From assembly GCA_020628815.1 (NCBI GenBank), contig JAHDEN010000003.1, forward strand, positions 1 to 64,000: a DNA stretch of 64,000 bases. The letters are read 5' to 3'. Origin of the DNA: Chloroflexota bacterium (lineage in GTDB: Bacteria > Chloroflexota > Anaerolineae > Promineifilales > Promineifilaceae). The notes beneath the pieces are model-generated. The model was not told the DNA's origin. It searched no databases and saw only the letters and a list, made by a program, of their open reading frames with translations. Shown in pieces: positions 1 to 9,447 of the stretch. Both the position numbers and the translations under genes were made by a program. Each line of letters opens with the position of its first letter. Positions within the stretch are counted from its first letter, which is position 1.

Positions 1-2
1 AA

Positions 3-2297
3 ATTCTCAATTACGAAAGTGGCAAAATGGCTGTGGCCGCTGTCCCCGGTAGCGGTAAAACGTTTACGCTTACCCGCCTTGCGGCAAAGTTGATCAGCGA
101 CGGCCGGATCGATCCTGCATCCAACCAGCAAATTCTCATAGTCACATACTTGAACGCTAGCGTTGACACCTTTCGCTCACGCATTCGTGAACTGCTGCTG
201 GCGCAGGGACTGCCGCCCGACGAGGGGTACGACGTGCGTACTCTGCACAGTTTGGGGTTAGAGATTGTCCGCTCAGCCCGCAGCAGCGAGCGAGGGAACG
301 ATCTGCTGGTGCTTGATGAGGCGCAGTCGGCCCATTTTCGGGGATTGGCGATCGACAATTGGAAGGCGAACCATCCTGATGAATGGCACAGCATGACACC
401 GGATGATTCGGTAAATGGGCAAAATAAATGGCGGCGCACGGTTGATAAAATGGTGAACACGTTTATTCGTGAAGCTAAAAACGGTCGCTATCGGCCGGCC
501 GACATTTTGACCCGCATCTATGACAAAAACAGCAGCCAGGTGGACGATGATGAGTTGGAGATTGAGTTTGATCCGGCTGAAAGCGCAGACTTATCAACCC
601 CGCTGGTTCACATGTGCGCCATGATTTATGCCGACTATCAGCGGATTGTAAAAGGCCAAGGGGCGTTAGATTTTAACGACTTGATTTGGCAAGCAACCGA
701 ACTGATCGAGTCTGCGCCTGAGGTGGTCCACGCATTGCGCCACCGCTGGCCCTATGTGCTGGAGGATGAGGCGCAAGACAGCGTGCCGCTGCAAGAAATT
801 TTGCTGGATGGGTTGACCAGTGCTGACGGGAACTGGGTCCGGGTGGGAGATCCGAATCAGGCGATTACAAGCACGTTTACGGCCGCGCATCCTCGTTTTT
901 TCAACGCCTTTTTAAAGCGAGACGACGTACTCGAACGGCCGTTGCCACACAGCAGCCGCTGTGCTCCCCGCATTTACGAGGCTGCCAACAAACTGATCCG
1001 CTGGACCATCGAGCATCACCCTGTGCTCGAAGTACGTGAAAGTGCTTTTCGCAATCAAAAAATGTTGCCGGCCCCCGAGGGGGATGCACGACCCAATCCC
1101 CCCGATGATTTGGCCGGACTAAACATTAAAGTGTTCGATCATCGGGAAGATCAAGAGATTCCCAAAATCGCATTTTTTGCACAAAAATATGTCGAAAAAT
1201 TCCCCGAGCGGACCATCGCCGTTCTGGTGCCAACCAATGATTTTGGCCACAAAATCGCTGAAATTTTCGATCAAAACGATGCGGTGTATGACAATTTACT
1301 GCGCGGTGGCACACGCGAGCGGGAAATTGCGCAGGGGCTACATGCCGCATTGGCCCTGCTGGCAGAACCGACCAAGCGGGCCAATATCGCTAATTTTTGG
1401 GAGGGGATGTTCAAACTCGATCATCCGTTTGCAGATGTCGATGATGATCGGGCCGACCATCTGATTACATTGCTCAACAGCGTTATTTTGCCGGAATCTC
1501 TGTTTTACCCAGATGGGCACGGGGGAGACGCGATTTTAGAGGCGCTACCGGCCGGGGTAACCAAACAAGAAGATCTGACCGATATCGCCAGATACGTGCA
1601 GTTTGCGCAGAAAATTTTTGAGCTTGGCCACCTGCCGATCGATGATCTGATCATTTCTGTGGCGGATGAGCTGTTGGCGTGGCACGAATCTGAATCAAAC
1701 GAGACAGACTTAGCCATCGCCTATCAAATCGCAAACCAGGTGCGGGCGTGGGCTGATTTGAACCCTGACTGGCGCTTGCCTCAGCTGGTTGAACAGCTTA
1801 AGCAAATCGCAGAGGGGCGTATCCGTATCGCCACCGTTTCGATGGACGATACCGGGTTTGAGCCAACGCCAGGCCGGATTACGCTCAACACGCAGCATGG
1901 TTCTAAAGGGATGGAATGGGACGCGGTGTTCTTGGTTGGGATTGATGGGGGGTGGATTCCGAGCAGTTTAGAGAGCCACTTTCAGGGGGTTGATTCAGAC
2001 TCCGGCATCGACCCTTCGGCCGAATTGGCGGCCGCGCTGCATGACCTGATGGATGGTGGCTACGGGCGCTATTTAGGACGGACGGCAACAGACGCCGCCC
2101 ATATCGAGCTGATCTCTGAGCGGTTGCGCCTGTTATACGTCGGTATCACCCGAGCCAAGCTGTATTTGCACATTAGCCGTAGCAAGAAAAAGCGGCAATA
2201 TCGGCAGGAGAAAGAGGCTGCGCCTGCGTCTGCGATTGGGGTGCTGTACGAGCATGTGATTGACTTGCGTGAGCGGGACAACAAGCTGAATGAATAG
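3..2297 (+). CDS. UvrD/Rep-type superfamily 1 DNA helicase, 5' end cut by window
   Basis: ATP-driven 3'-5' DNA unwinding enzyme, probably in repair or recombination. The reading frame is open to base 3 and the fragment begins ILNYESGKMAVAAVPGSGKT, which is the usual run-in to helicase motif I (Walker A), so the true start lies upstream of the window; the ATG at 27 is internal. Visible motifs in order: Walker A near residues 15-20 of the fragment, a Walker B of the form EDEAQDS near 252-258, QHGSKGMEWD (motif IV/V region) near 630, and LLYVGITRAK (motif VI) near 710. The arginine finger and the DNA-gripping motifs therefore look intact. No RecB-type nuclease domain is seen. It is followed after 72 bp by an ATPase gene on the same strand, with no obvious terminator. 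Which member of the UvrD/PcrA group it is cannot be settled from motifs. Confidence 0.9.
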   Translation: MLNYESGKMAVAAVPGSGKTFTLTRLAAKLISDGRIDPASNQQILIVTYLNASVDTFRSRIRELLLAQGLPPDEGYDVRTLHSLGLEIVRSARSSERGNDLLVLDEAQSAHFRGLAIDNWKANHPDEWHSMTPDDSVNGQNKWRRTVDKMVNTFIREAKNGRYRPADILTRIYDKNSSQVDDDELEIEFDPAESADLSTPLVHMCAMIYADYQRIVKGQGALDFNDLIWQATELIESAPEVVHALRHRWPYVLEDEAQDSVPLQEILLDGLTSADGNWVRVGDPNQAITSTFTAAHPRFFNAFLKRDDVLERPLPHSSRCAPRIYEAANKLIRWTIEHHPVLEVRESAFRNQKMLPAPEGDARPNPPDDLAGLNIKVFDHREDQEIPKIAFFAQKYVEKFPERTIAVLVPTNDFGHKIAEIFDQNDAVYDNLLRGGTREREIAQGLHAALALLAEPTKRANIANFWEGMFKLDHPFADVDDDRADHLITLLNSVILPESLFYPDGHGGDAILEALPAGVTKQEDLTDIARYVQFAQKIFELGHLPIDDLIISVADELLAWHESESNETDLAIAYQIANQVRAWADLNPDWRLPQLVEQLKQIAEGRIRIATVSMDDTGFEPTPGRITLNTQHGSKGMEWDAVFLVGIDGGWIPSSLESHFQGVDSDSGIDPSAELAAALHDLMDGGYGRYLGRTATDAAHIELISERLRLLYVGITRAKLYLHISRSKKKRQYRQEKEAAPASAIGVLYEHVIDLRERDNKLNE

Positions 2298-2369
2298 CTT
2301 TGCTGAATTTATATGCGGCCGATCATGAATTTCAATTAGCGAAAGTAGAGGTTTTACATAAAAACAGGT

Positions 2370-3749
2370 ATGATTGACCCATCGCTGATTAGCCAATTAG
2401 CTGATCGGCTAATTAGCCAAAGTATGGACAATCCTTTTTACCACCGTGGCGCGATCCGTGAGATCGAAAAATTTTACGGTCGCGAATCTGAAACAACACA
2501 AATTTTGGGGCTCCTGCGTAACGGGCAGAGCGTTTCTTTAACCGGCCCGCGACGAATCGGCAAAAGCTCTTTGCTATTCAATCTGTGCGAGGATAGCGTT
2601 CGGGAAGCCTATCAACTCGATACCCCCAATGCGCTGTTTATTTTGATCGACTGCCAAATGATTGGTGGCGCTCCGGCCGAAGAAGTCTACGAAGTTTTGC
2701 TAGACGAAATCGGGTTGGCGATTGAAAAAGCGGGACTCAAAATTGAGACAAAAGCACCGCAAGGGACTTGGCGGGCGCTTGACCGGATGTTGGGGGCTGT
2801 AAGCCGTTTGGGCGTGCCCATTGTCATCCTGCTAGATGAATTTGAGCTGTTGGCGGCCAATGAAAATTTAACCCCGTTCTTCTTTACCCGACTGCGTGGT
2901 TTAACCACCCGCTATGGGATCGCCTTTGTTACCGCTAGCCAGCGGCCGTTGTTCTCGATTACCGCATCTGAAGAAATTTTGAGTTCACCCTTTTTCAATA
3001 TTTTTGTCAGCCTGTCGCTTGGACTTTTTAGTCGCGAAGATGCGGAAGGGCTTTTGGCGGATCGATTAGAAGAGACAGCCGTTTCGTTCTCGGCCGAACT
3101 GGTTGAGCACATTATCTATCTCGTTGGTCCAAATCCGTTCTTTTTGCATGTGGCGGGGTACCATGCTTGGCAGACCTTGGTTGAAAATCATGGGATGGAG
3201 ATCGATTACAACGCGTTGGATCGTGAGATTGAACGGGAAGCGGAATCACATCTCAGCTACGTGTGGCACAATCTAACCGAACCGGAGCAATATGCGCTGG
3301 TGGTTGGAGAAGGGGCAACCGATGTGTTGCGCAGCTTGCATCAACAAACATTGATCTGGGAACGGGGTCGGCCGGGGCAAACGGGCTTGCTGAAGCCGAC
3401 GTTTAGCAGCGATATTATGCGCCGCTATGTTCGTCGCCAGCAGGTCGAAAGCGTGATCCAGGCTGATCCATTTGTGATCGATTTGAACCGCCACCGGGCT
3501 ACGGCCAAAGGGACCGAATTAACCTTGACAATCAGTCAGTTTGACCTGCTATCTCGCTTAGCCCGCACACCGGGTCAGGTGGTAGACGCTGATGATTTAG
3601 AGCAGGCGGTTTGGGGCGAAGCGCTGGTTGATGACCCTGATCGCTTAAAAACATTGATTAAGCGGTTGCGCAAAGCGATTGAACCTTGGCAAGGCTGGAT
3701 TGTGAGCGAGCGTGGCGTGGGCTATGTTCTGCGTGAACCGACCGACTAA
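2370..3749 (+). CDS. P-loop ATPase fused to C-terminal OmpR-type winged-helix DNA-binding domain
   Basis: Soluble, 459 aa, no signal peptide. The N-terminal part has the FYGRE lead-in (residue 35 on), Walker A GPRRIGKSS at 59-67, an LIDCQ strand, and Walker B VILLDEFELL near 151-160, followed by helical regions with GPNPFFLH. This is an AAA+/STAND-like ATPase of the GPRRxGKTSLL group. Residues from about 374 to 455 match a Trans_Reg_C winged helix (TISQFDLLSRLARTPGQVV, then LIKRLRKAIEP and a terminal VSERGVGYVL hairpin), the DNA-binding part of OmpR/PhoB regulators. There is no receiver domain, so the ATPase probably replaces the phospho-switch. The next gene, 33 bp downstream, carries a recognisably paralogous ATPase behind a transmembrane sensor, which suggests partnership. 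DNA binding and ATP control are inferred from the domains. Confidence 0.85.
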   Translation: MIDPSLISQLADRLISQSMDNPFYHRGAIREIEKFYGRESETTQILGLLRNGQSVSLTGPRRIGKSSLLFNLCEDSVREAYQLDTPNALFILIDCQMIGGAPAEEVYEVLLDEIGLAIEKAGLKIETKAPQGTWRALDRMLGAVSRLGVPIVILLDEFELLAANENLTPFFFTRLRGLTTRYGIAFVTASQRPLFSITASEEILSSPFFNIFVSLSLGLFSREDAEGLLADRLEETAVSFSAELVEHIIYLVGPNPFFLHVAGYHAWQTLVENHGMEIDYNALDREIEREAESHLSYVWHNLTEPEQYALVVGEGATDVLRSLHQQTLIWERGRPGQTGLLKPTFSSDIMRRYVRRQQVESVIQADPFVIDLNRHRATAKGTELTLTISQFDLLSRLARTPGQVVDADDLEQAVWGEALVDDPDRLKTLIKRLRKAIEPWQGWIVSERGVGYVLREPTD

Positions 3750-3782
3750 CGCCCGTTTTCTGTTTACAAAAGCGTTTTTGAC

Positions 3783-6700
3783 ATGACCTTATTATCACGA
3801 TTGAGTTCCAGCAAAATTTCTTGGCTTGTTTTGTTGGGTGTTGGGCTACTTGTTGCCCCATTTTTTGCAGATTTGGGCGGCACTGTATCGGCTCAGTCAG
3901 ACGTGTATTGGGAGTTTGAAACACAGGGGAGATTGCTACAAGCTCATCCGGCCGACTTAAATGCAGATGGCATTCAAGAAGTTCTGCTAGTTGATGACTC
4001 GCAAACCTTAACCCTTTTAGGGGCTGATGGTCAGTTTATTTGGGGGGTCGAACTGCCCGGTCTACAAGTACTCGACCTAATCGATTTAAATACCACGCGA
4101 AACACCAGCGAAGCGGCAATTGTGATGGCAACCCCCGGCCGGTTACAGTGGGTAGACACGAACGGAGAGCTCTCGATTCAATACGATATTAGTTCGTCGC
4201 CACTGCAAGTTGAACGTTTGCCGGGCATCAACTCCGATTCCATTTTGCTGGTGACCCGATCTGGCTTTCTAGAGCGGATTAATGGGGTGACAGGTGAGCG
4301 GATTTGGCGCTATGAAAGCAGCGCTCCGGTTAGCGTGCGTGGCTCTGAAGCTGTTTTTGCCATTTTGCCTAGAATCAATCCAGAAACAGGCCAGACCCAA
4401 CAAGAAATTTTGATGTCGTTCCGCACGGCAGATGGGGTTGGCCGTTTAACTTTGTTGAGCAGCAGCGGTCAGGTGATTTGGGAAAAATCGACCTCTGTTT
4501 ATCAAACCGCTATGACCGGCCTGCCGTTTTTGATCGACGGCCGATCTTATATCGCAACCGGCTCGCTAGACGGCCGCTTGGCTCTGCTGGATCGAGAAAC
4601 CGGAAATGAAGTTTGGTTTAGAACCCCAAACCGGCAGATTACATCGATGGCACCTGCGGTTATCGACCAGCAACCGGCCCTTTTGCTAGGGACCGATGCG
4701 GGAACCGTGCTGGCTTATACGCTAGATGGGGTTCGACTGTGGGACCGTGTCATGGGTGCTTCACCCGAACAAGGGATTGTTGAAATTCAGGTTGCCGAGA
4801 TCGCAACTGATTTAAGCCGTGACTCGGTTGTGATGATCGAGCTGGAGCCGCTGCAAACCGGCGCGCGAGCCGGGGTTGCTGAGATCGTGGTGCCAGGACC
4901 AGACGGCCGGCCGATATCCCGCATCACCGGTGTTTCTGAACTGGCCGGTGCGGAGCTTACCGATCTAAACCAAGACAGTTTTACCGAGCTACTGCTCACA
5001 AACTTTTCAACCGTATCGCTGCAAGATTCCGGTTTTGGTGGAGAAGCTACCGGCTTTGTGACCAATTGGTCGTGGCGTTTAGATGCCGCCCCATCTGCTA
5101 TGCGGGGGATTGTGGGAGCAAACGGGCAAACGGTTGCTCTGATGGTCGCTGGTGAAGACGGCCGCTTGCATAATGTCTCTCCGGTGGTGGGTTTGCCCGT
5201 TTGGCAACAAAGCGTTGACGGCACAATTGAATTTTTAGAAGCGGTGCCTCAGACCGGGCAGAATGAAGGAGGGCCGCCCGATGTATTGATCGGCTGGAAC
5301 CGACTTCCGATATCTAATGGGGCAGGGGATCCGATCACTCAATCGGCCGGACTCGACTTAAAACGGTTAGACGGCACAAGCGTTTGGGAATTGCCGGTCC
5401 AAATTGGCGGGTTGATTACCGTCATGCAGGTCGATCAGGATGCCACAGGGCAAACGCTCGGCGTGCGAAACACCAATCGAGCTGCGCAAATTTATGTTGG
5501 CACCACAGAAGGGGACCTGTTGGCGTTTAGCCATCAGGGTGAGGCGTTGTGGCAGCGCAATTTGGGAACCAGTATTTTAGATGTGGCGATCATCAATCAA
5601 ATTGAAACGAATGATGTGATTGCCGCCTCAACCTCGGCCGGAATGCTTGTTTTGCTATCGCCGTCTACCGGCAGCACCATTCGGCAAACCAATCGGCATG
5701 GGCGTATCGATCACTTGATTTCGCTCCCTGCAGTGGATGAAGGAGCTGGCCTAAACGAAATCGACTCTGGCGTGGGGCTGCTGGCATTTACGGCCGCCAA
5801 TCAGCTGTTGGGATTAAATCTAACGCTCAATCAGGTTCCCGGGTGGGACGTCACTTTTTCAGACCGACCGGAATCGATTAACCGACTTGAAAATTCGATG
5901 CTGCTGAGCTGGAATGACGGCCGAATCGTCCGCTTGAGTTTGTCCGCACTTACCCCTCTACGCCGCATCTGGACCATTAACGGAGATGTAAATCCGACCG
6001 CTTCAATTTGGGGAGACGTCGATGGAAACGGCCGTTCTGAACTGGTGATTAGCGGTGAAGATGGCTCGATTCAGCTATATACGGCGGATGGGCGGCCATC
6101 AGAAACGATTGAATCATCGAGCGATGTGTTTGATCTAGATGTTCTGACTCAGGCTGAATTAACTTCACTTATTTCACTAACCGAGAATGGGGTTGTAACC
6201 AGCCTTTCGGCCCGCCCCAATCGGCCGCCGTTTTTAGCAAACGCGGTTGCTGGCCCGACGGGTGAACAGTACACGATCAGCGTGAGCTCAAACGATATTG
6301 ATGGGGATACGGTTCAGGTGAACTTGCAAATATGGGAGCCAAACGATGCCGCTTGGGTCTCGATGGGTGAACGTGAAGCCCCGGCATCTGCCAACCGTTT
6401 GGTCTGGACATTTGATCCGATCACGTTTAATCAACCTGTCCGCTATCGTTTCATTTTTAACGATGGGACCTTTATCGGCGGCGTTGAGCCGACCCCAGGA
6501 CCAGAAGTTGTAGGGCAGCAATTTCCGTTTAACTATTTGGTGGGTGGTATTTTAGCGATGTCGTTGATCACGCTGTTCATTGTGATCCGACAGCTGATTC
6601 GGACCATTCCGTTCCGCAGCCGCCTGCGCTATAACGAACTAATTGCGGACGACACCCTTACGCTGTCGAAGCTCAATGAAATCTATCGACAATCGGCCGG

Positions 6701-8717
6701 ATCACCCGACCTGTTGCTGTACATGGCCGGGCGTGCGCGGCAACAGGGCAAAACCGCCTTGGCCGATTTGTGCGATGGGCTGTATCTGCTGCCCGACCGG
6801 CCGGGAACGGCGATTGAGATTTTGGCTCAAGGATTGAAAGAAGATGACGCGAATGCTTGGGAAGATATTGAGCTGTGGCAAGAGCTGTATGAAGTGGCTG
6901 ACGAACTGTACGCATCTCCATCGATTGTTGAGCTGGGTCTTTTCGCTGATCGGCTAAATGACTTTTTGCCCCATCTGCCCAGCATCGATATTGAGGGTGA
7001 ATCTTTTGTGGCGCTATCTGGCCCGATGGAGCCGCTTGAGGCGGTAGGCCGGTTAGAGATGGCGCGTGACCGCATCGCATTTTTGCAAGAAGGGTCGGTT
7101 ATGTTACAGCAAGAGGCTGGGGTGATGATGTGGCGGCCGCACACCATTTCAAATCAGTTAGCGATTGCGATTAATGGGCGCTGGCAGGCATTGATCAATG
7201 CGACAATCGAAGAGCTGCGCGGCCGGCCGTGGCTGATTCCATCCCTGAAAACCCGCCGTTTGATTGCGGCCGGTGAGTCTGTGGTGGCGTTGGAGCTACA
7301 CAACAACGGGCAAGCTGGGGCGGAGCAGGTTGTTGTGCGGCTTGAGGAAGATCCCGCTTATTCGATCTTTAACGCGGAACAGTCGATTCCGTTTTTGGCC
7401 GTGGGGCGCACCACCATGCTGGAGTTCAAGATTACGCCGCATGAACCGGCCGATTTGCGCCTGGCATTTGAGATCGGTTTCCAAGATGCTGCCCATCGTC
7501 AGCACGGGTTCGACTTTGCAGACATGGCCACAATGATTTCGCATGACACGCCGTTTACCCCGATTCGCAATCCGTATGCTCCGGGGACTCCGTTGCGGCG
7601 TCAGAGCCCGCTGTTTTACGGCCGTCGCGAAATTTTAAACTTTATTATGGAGACGATCCAGAGCACCAACCAGTCGAACGTGATTGTGTTGGTGGGGCAA
7701 CGGCGCACGGGTAAAACCTCAACGCTGCTGCACTTGTCAGATGTGGCCCCGCCGGATATTTTGCCCGTGTATATTGACTGTCAGTCGTTGGGTGTTTCGG
7801 CCGGAATGACCGGCTTTTTGTACGACTTGGCATGGTTCATTTCTGACGCCCTCATCGAACGAGAGCTAGAATTAGATGTGCCTGACCTGTTGGTGTGGGA
7901 GAAAGACCCGGCCCATTATTTCCAACGTCGTTTTCTGCCACGTGTGTATGAGCTGCTGCCATACAATGCCACACTGCTTTTGGTGTTTGACGAGTTTGAA
8001 GCGTTTGAAGAGATGATCGCGAACGGGACTTTGCCCGAGACGTTCTTCAGCTTTTTGCGCCATTTGATGCAGCACGGCGGCCGGTTGAACTTTGTGTTTG
8101 CGGGTACCCATCGTCTTGAAGAGATGGGTACCGACTATTGGTCGGTGCTATTTAATATCGCGCTATATCGTCAAATCGATTATCTAGATAAATCTTCGGC
8201 GAATAAGCTGATTACCCAGCCGGTAGATGGCAAAGTGATCTATGACGATTTGGCGTTAGACAAGATTTGGCGCGTGACGGCCGGGCATCCCTACTTTTTA
8301 CAGCTGGTCTGTTACACCCTGATCAACTATGCCAACAAACACAAAACCGGCTATATCACCATTGCAGATGTCAACGAAATGTTGCGTGAGATGTTGCGTT
8401 TAGGTGAGGTGCATTTCGCCTATTTGTGGCAATTTTCTACTTTTGCAGAGCGGGCGGTCTTGATTGCGATGGCTCATTTGCATGAGGGGGATGAGCCGGT
8501 GACGGCGGCCGACCTGCAACAGAGCCTGCGGCCGTTTGATTTAGACCTGCTCCCGGCCGATATTACGGGGGCGCTGCGCCGCTTGGTGAGCCGTGAAATT
8601 TTGAGCGAATACCGTGATCGCAGGCTGTCGTTTTACGATATGCGGGTGGGTCTTGTGAAGCTGTGGGTCGAAGAGAACCGAAACTTAAGCGCTCTCTTCG
8701 AACGGAAACCTGTATAG
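3783..8717 (+). CDS. Membrane protein: external PQQ-like propeller, one TM, cytoplasmic P-loop ATPase
   Basis: 1644 aa. Residues about 13-38 form a signal peptide or anchor ending near VSAQS. Residues 40-820 hold repeats of the PQQ/FG-GAP beta-propeller kind (DLNADGIQEVLL, DLNQDSFTELLL, DVDGNGRSELVI, LLDRETGNEVW), then a cadherin/FN3-like module (about 825-905). One TM helix lies at about 915-938 and is followed by basic residues, so the rest should be cytoplasmic. That part has a helical stretch (940-1150), an Ig-like stretch (about 1155-1240), FYGRREI, Walker A VGQRRTGKTS near 1304-1313, YIDCQ, Walker B LLLVFDEFE near 1398-1406 and GHPYFLQL. The ATPase matches the upstream 459-aa protein motif by motif. 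Likely role: outside ligand or matrix sensing coupled to an intracellular ATPase. The ligand is unknown. Confidence 0.85.
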   Translation: MTLLSRLSSSKISWLVLLGVGLLVAPFFADLGGTVSAQSDVYWEFETQGRLLQAHPADLNADGIQEVLLVDDSQTLTLLGADGQFIWGVELPGLQVLDLIDLNTTRNTSEAAIVMATPGRLQWVDTNGELSIQYDISSSPLQVERLPGINSDSILLVTRSGFLERINGVTGERIWRYESSAPVSVRGSEAVFAILPRINPETGQTQQEILMSFRTADGVGRLTLLSSSGQVIWEKSTSVYQTAMTGLPFLIDGRSYIATGSLDGRLALLDRETGNEVWFRTPNRQITSMAPAVIDQQPALLLGTDAGTVLAYTLDGVRLWDRVMGASPEQGIVEIQVAEIATDLSRDSVVMIELEPLQTGARAGVAEIVVPGPDGRPISRITGVSELAGAELTDLNQDSFTELLLTNFSTVSLQDSGFGGEATGFVTNWSWRLDAAPSAMRGIVGANGQTVALMVAGEDGRLHNVSPVVGLPVWQQSVDGTIEFLEAVPQTGQNEGGPPDVLIGWNRLPISNGAGDPITQSAGLDLKRLDGTSVWELPVQIGGLITVMQVDQDATGQTLGVRNTNRAAQIYVGTTEGDLLAFSHQGEALWQRNLGTSILDVAIINQIETNDVIAASTSAGMLVLLSPSTGSTIRQTNRHGRIDHLISLPAVDEGAGLNEIDSGVGLLAFTAANQLLGLNLTLNQVPGWDVTFSDRPESINRLENSMLLSWNDGRIVRLSLSALTPLRRIWTINGDVNPTASIWGDVDGNGRSELVISGEDGSIQLYTADGRPSETIESSSDVFDLDVLTQAELTSLISLTENGVVTSLSARPNRPPFLANAVAGPTGEQYTISVSSNDIDGDTVQVNLQIWEPNDAAWVSMGEREAPASANRLVWTFDPITFNQPVRYRFIFNDGTFIGGVEPTPGPEVVGQQFPFNYLVGGILAMSLITLFIVIRQLIRTIPFRSRLRYNELIADDTLTLSKLNEIYRQSAGSPDLLLYMAGRARQQGKTALADLCDGLYLLPDRPGTAIEILAQGLKEDDANAWEDIELWQELYEVADELYASPSIVELGLFADRLNDFLPHLPSIDIEGESFVALSGPMEPLEAVGRLEMARDRIAFLQEGSVMLQQEAGVMMWRPHTISNQLAIAINGRWQALINATIEELRGRPWLIPSLKTRRLIAAGESVVALELHNNGQAGAEQVVVRLEEDPAYSIFNAEQSIPFLAVGRTTMLEFKITPHEPADLRLAFEIGFQDAAHRQHGFDFADMATMISHDTPFTPIRNPYAPGTPLRRQSPLFYGRREILNFIMETIQSTNQSNVIVLVGQRRTGKTSTLLHLSDVAPPDILPVYIDCQSLGVSAGMTGFLYDLAWFISDALIERELELDVPDLLVWEKDPAHYFQRRFLPRVYELLPYNATLLLVFDEFEAFEEMIANGTLPETFFSFLRHLMQHGGRLNFVFAGTHRLEEMGTDYWSVLFNIALYRQIDYLDKSSANKLITQPVDGKVIYDDLALDKIWRVTAGHPYFLQLVCYTLINYANKHKTGYITIADVNEMLREMLRLGEVHFAYLWQFSTFAERAVLIAMAHLHEGDEPVTAADLQQSLRPFDLDLLPADITGALRRLVSREILSEYRDRRLSFYDMRVGLVKLWVEENRNLSALFERKPV

Positions 8718-8763
8718 TGATTTTGCGTAAAGCCTTAAAATTTATGATTAGGAGACTGAATCG

Positions 8764-9135
8764 ATGGGCATTTTAAGTGGATTAATGGGCAATGCGTCCC
8801 AAGTGGATGTGAACAAAGTACAGGGTGAACTGCAAGGCGTTTTAATTCCGGAAGAAAAGGTTGAGGCGGGCTTTCAAGTACTGCGCGATCAATTTATCTT
8901 CACCAGTAAACGGCTGATTTTGATTGATAAGCAGGGGATTTCTGGCAAGAAAGTTGAGTACAAGTCGATTCCCTATAGCTCGATTAAGTATTTTTCAGTT
9001 GAGACGGCCGGAACTTTTGAGCGTGATGCAGACTTGAAAATCCACCTGACAGGCACTGTGATTTCCAAAAATTTGAAAAAGGGGATCGATGTGGTTGGAT
9101 TGCAGAGGATGCTGGCTTACTACATTTTGAAATAG
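8764..9135 (+). CDS. Bacterial PH-domain protein (YvbH/DUF1696-like)
   Basis: 123 aa, small and soluble. The start is well supported by AGGAGA at 8750-8755, eight bases before the ATG. The chain has the seven-strand bacterial pleckstrin-homology pattern: LIPEEKVEAGFQVLRD, then FIFTSKRLILIDKQG, KVEYKSIPYSSIKYFSVETAG and a closing helix GLQRMLAYYIL. These PH proteins are common, mostly uncharacterised, and are thought to bind other proteins more often than lipids. It lies 46 bp after the propeller-ATPase gene on the same strand and could be its third partner or an independent gene, since a good ribosome site precedes it. The function is unknown. Confidence 0.8.
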   Translation: MGILSGLMGNASQVDVNKVQGELQGVLIPEEKVEAGFQVLRDQFIFTSKRLILIDKQGISGKKVEYKSIPYSSIKYFSVETAGTFERDADLKIHLTGTVISKNLKKGIDVVGLQRMLAYYILK

Positions 9136-9206
9136 TATTGAGTTAGTAGGTGCCAAGAGTTACATTAAAAAGCGTGTCGCGTATTACGTGAACGTTATAA
9201 CTTGCC

Positions 9207-9374
9207 TGAGATTTGCTTAAGCTCAGAACGTCTAAAATAGTCTTTACAACTTATTTGAGCCCAAATATCTAACTTGAAATCAACTAGAACGGTGTCATCG
9301 GGCCTTTAGGCCATAGATGACATCGTTCTTTTGGAAGACAACTTGCGTCTTGGTTTTTATCCAAAATTGAGGTT
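9207..9374 (+). repeat. 168-bp structured repeat, copy 1
   Basis: This unit is nearly identical by eye to bases 46735-46903, in the same orientation relative to the window. It starts around TGAGATTTGCTTAAGC and ends around CCAAAATTGAGGTT. It lies 71 bp downstream of the PH-domain gene and makes up most of the 312-bp gap between 9135 and 9448. A long hairpin sits in its middle. The rest of the gap shows no gene. Confidence 0.85.
9286..9333 (+). terminator. Long nested hairpin with U-rich tail inside repeat copy 1
   Basis: AGAACGGTGTCATC at 9286-9299 pairs with GATGACATCGTTCT at 9316-9329, with one G-U wobble, around an inner GGCC-TTTA-GGCC hairpin. The tail reads TTCTTTTGG. It could terminate transcription of the upstream + strand gene, or it could be the core of a repeated RNA element. 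Confidence 0.45.
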
Positions 9375-9447
9375 AACTTGATTGTTAGACCCTACGCAAC
9401 ACGTTTTAAACGGATGAATGAGAGACTCAATAGCTACTTGGAACAGA

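Noticed and set aside
11-460. Minus-strand frame of 149 aa opposite the helicase gene
   Set aside because: It is antisense to a clearly conserved helicase, has no family features and no ribosome site.
4787-5224. Minus-strand frame of 145 aa inside the propeller-ATPase gene
   Set aside because: Ser/Pro-rich shadow of the conserved propeller coding strand; no start signal.
9207-9374. tRNA or riboswitch in the gap after the PH-domain gene
   Set aside because: The fold is one long nested hairpin and not a cloverleaf, and it lies downstream of genes, not in a leader; the second copy confirms it is a repeat.
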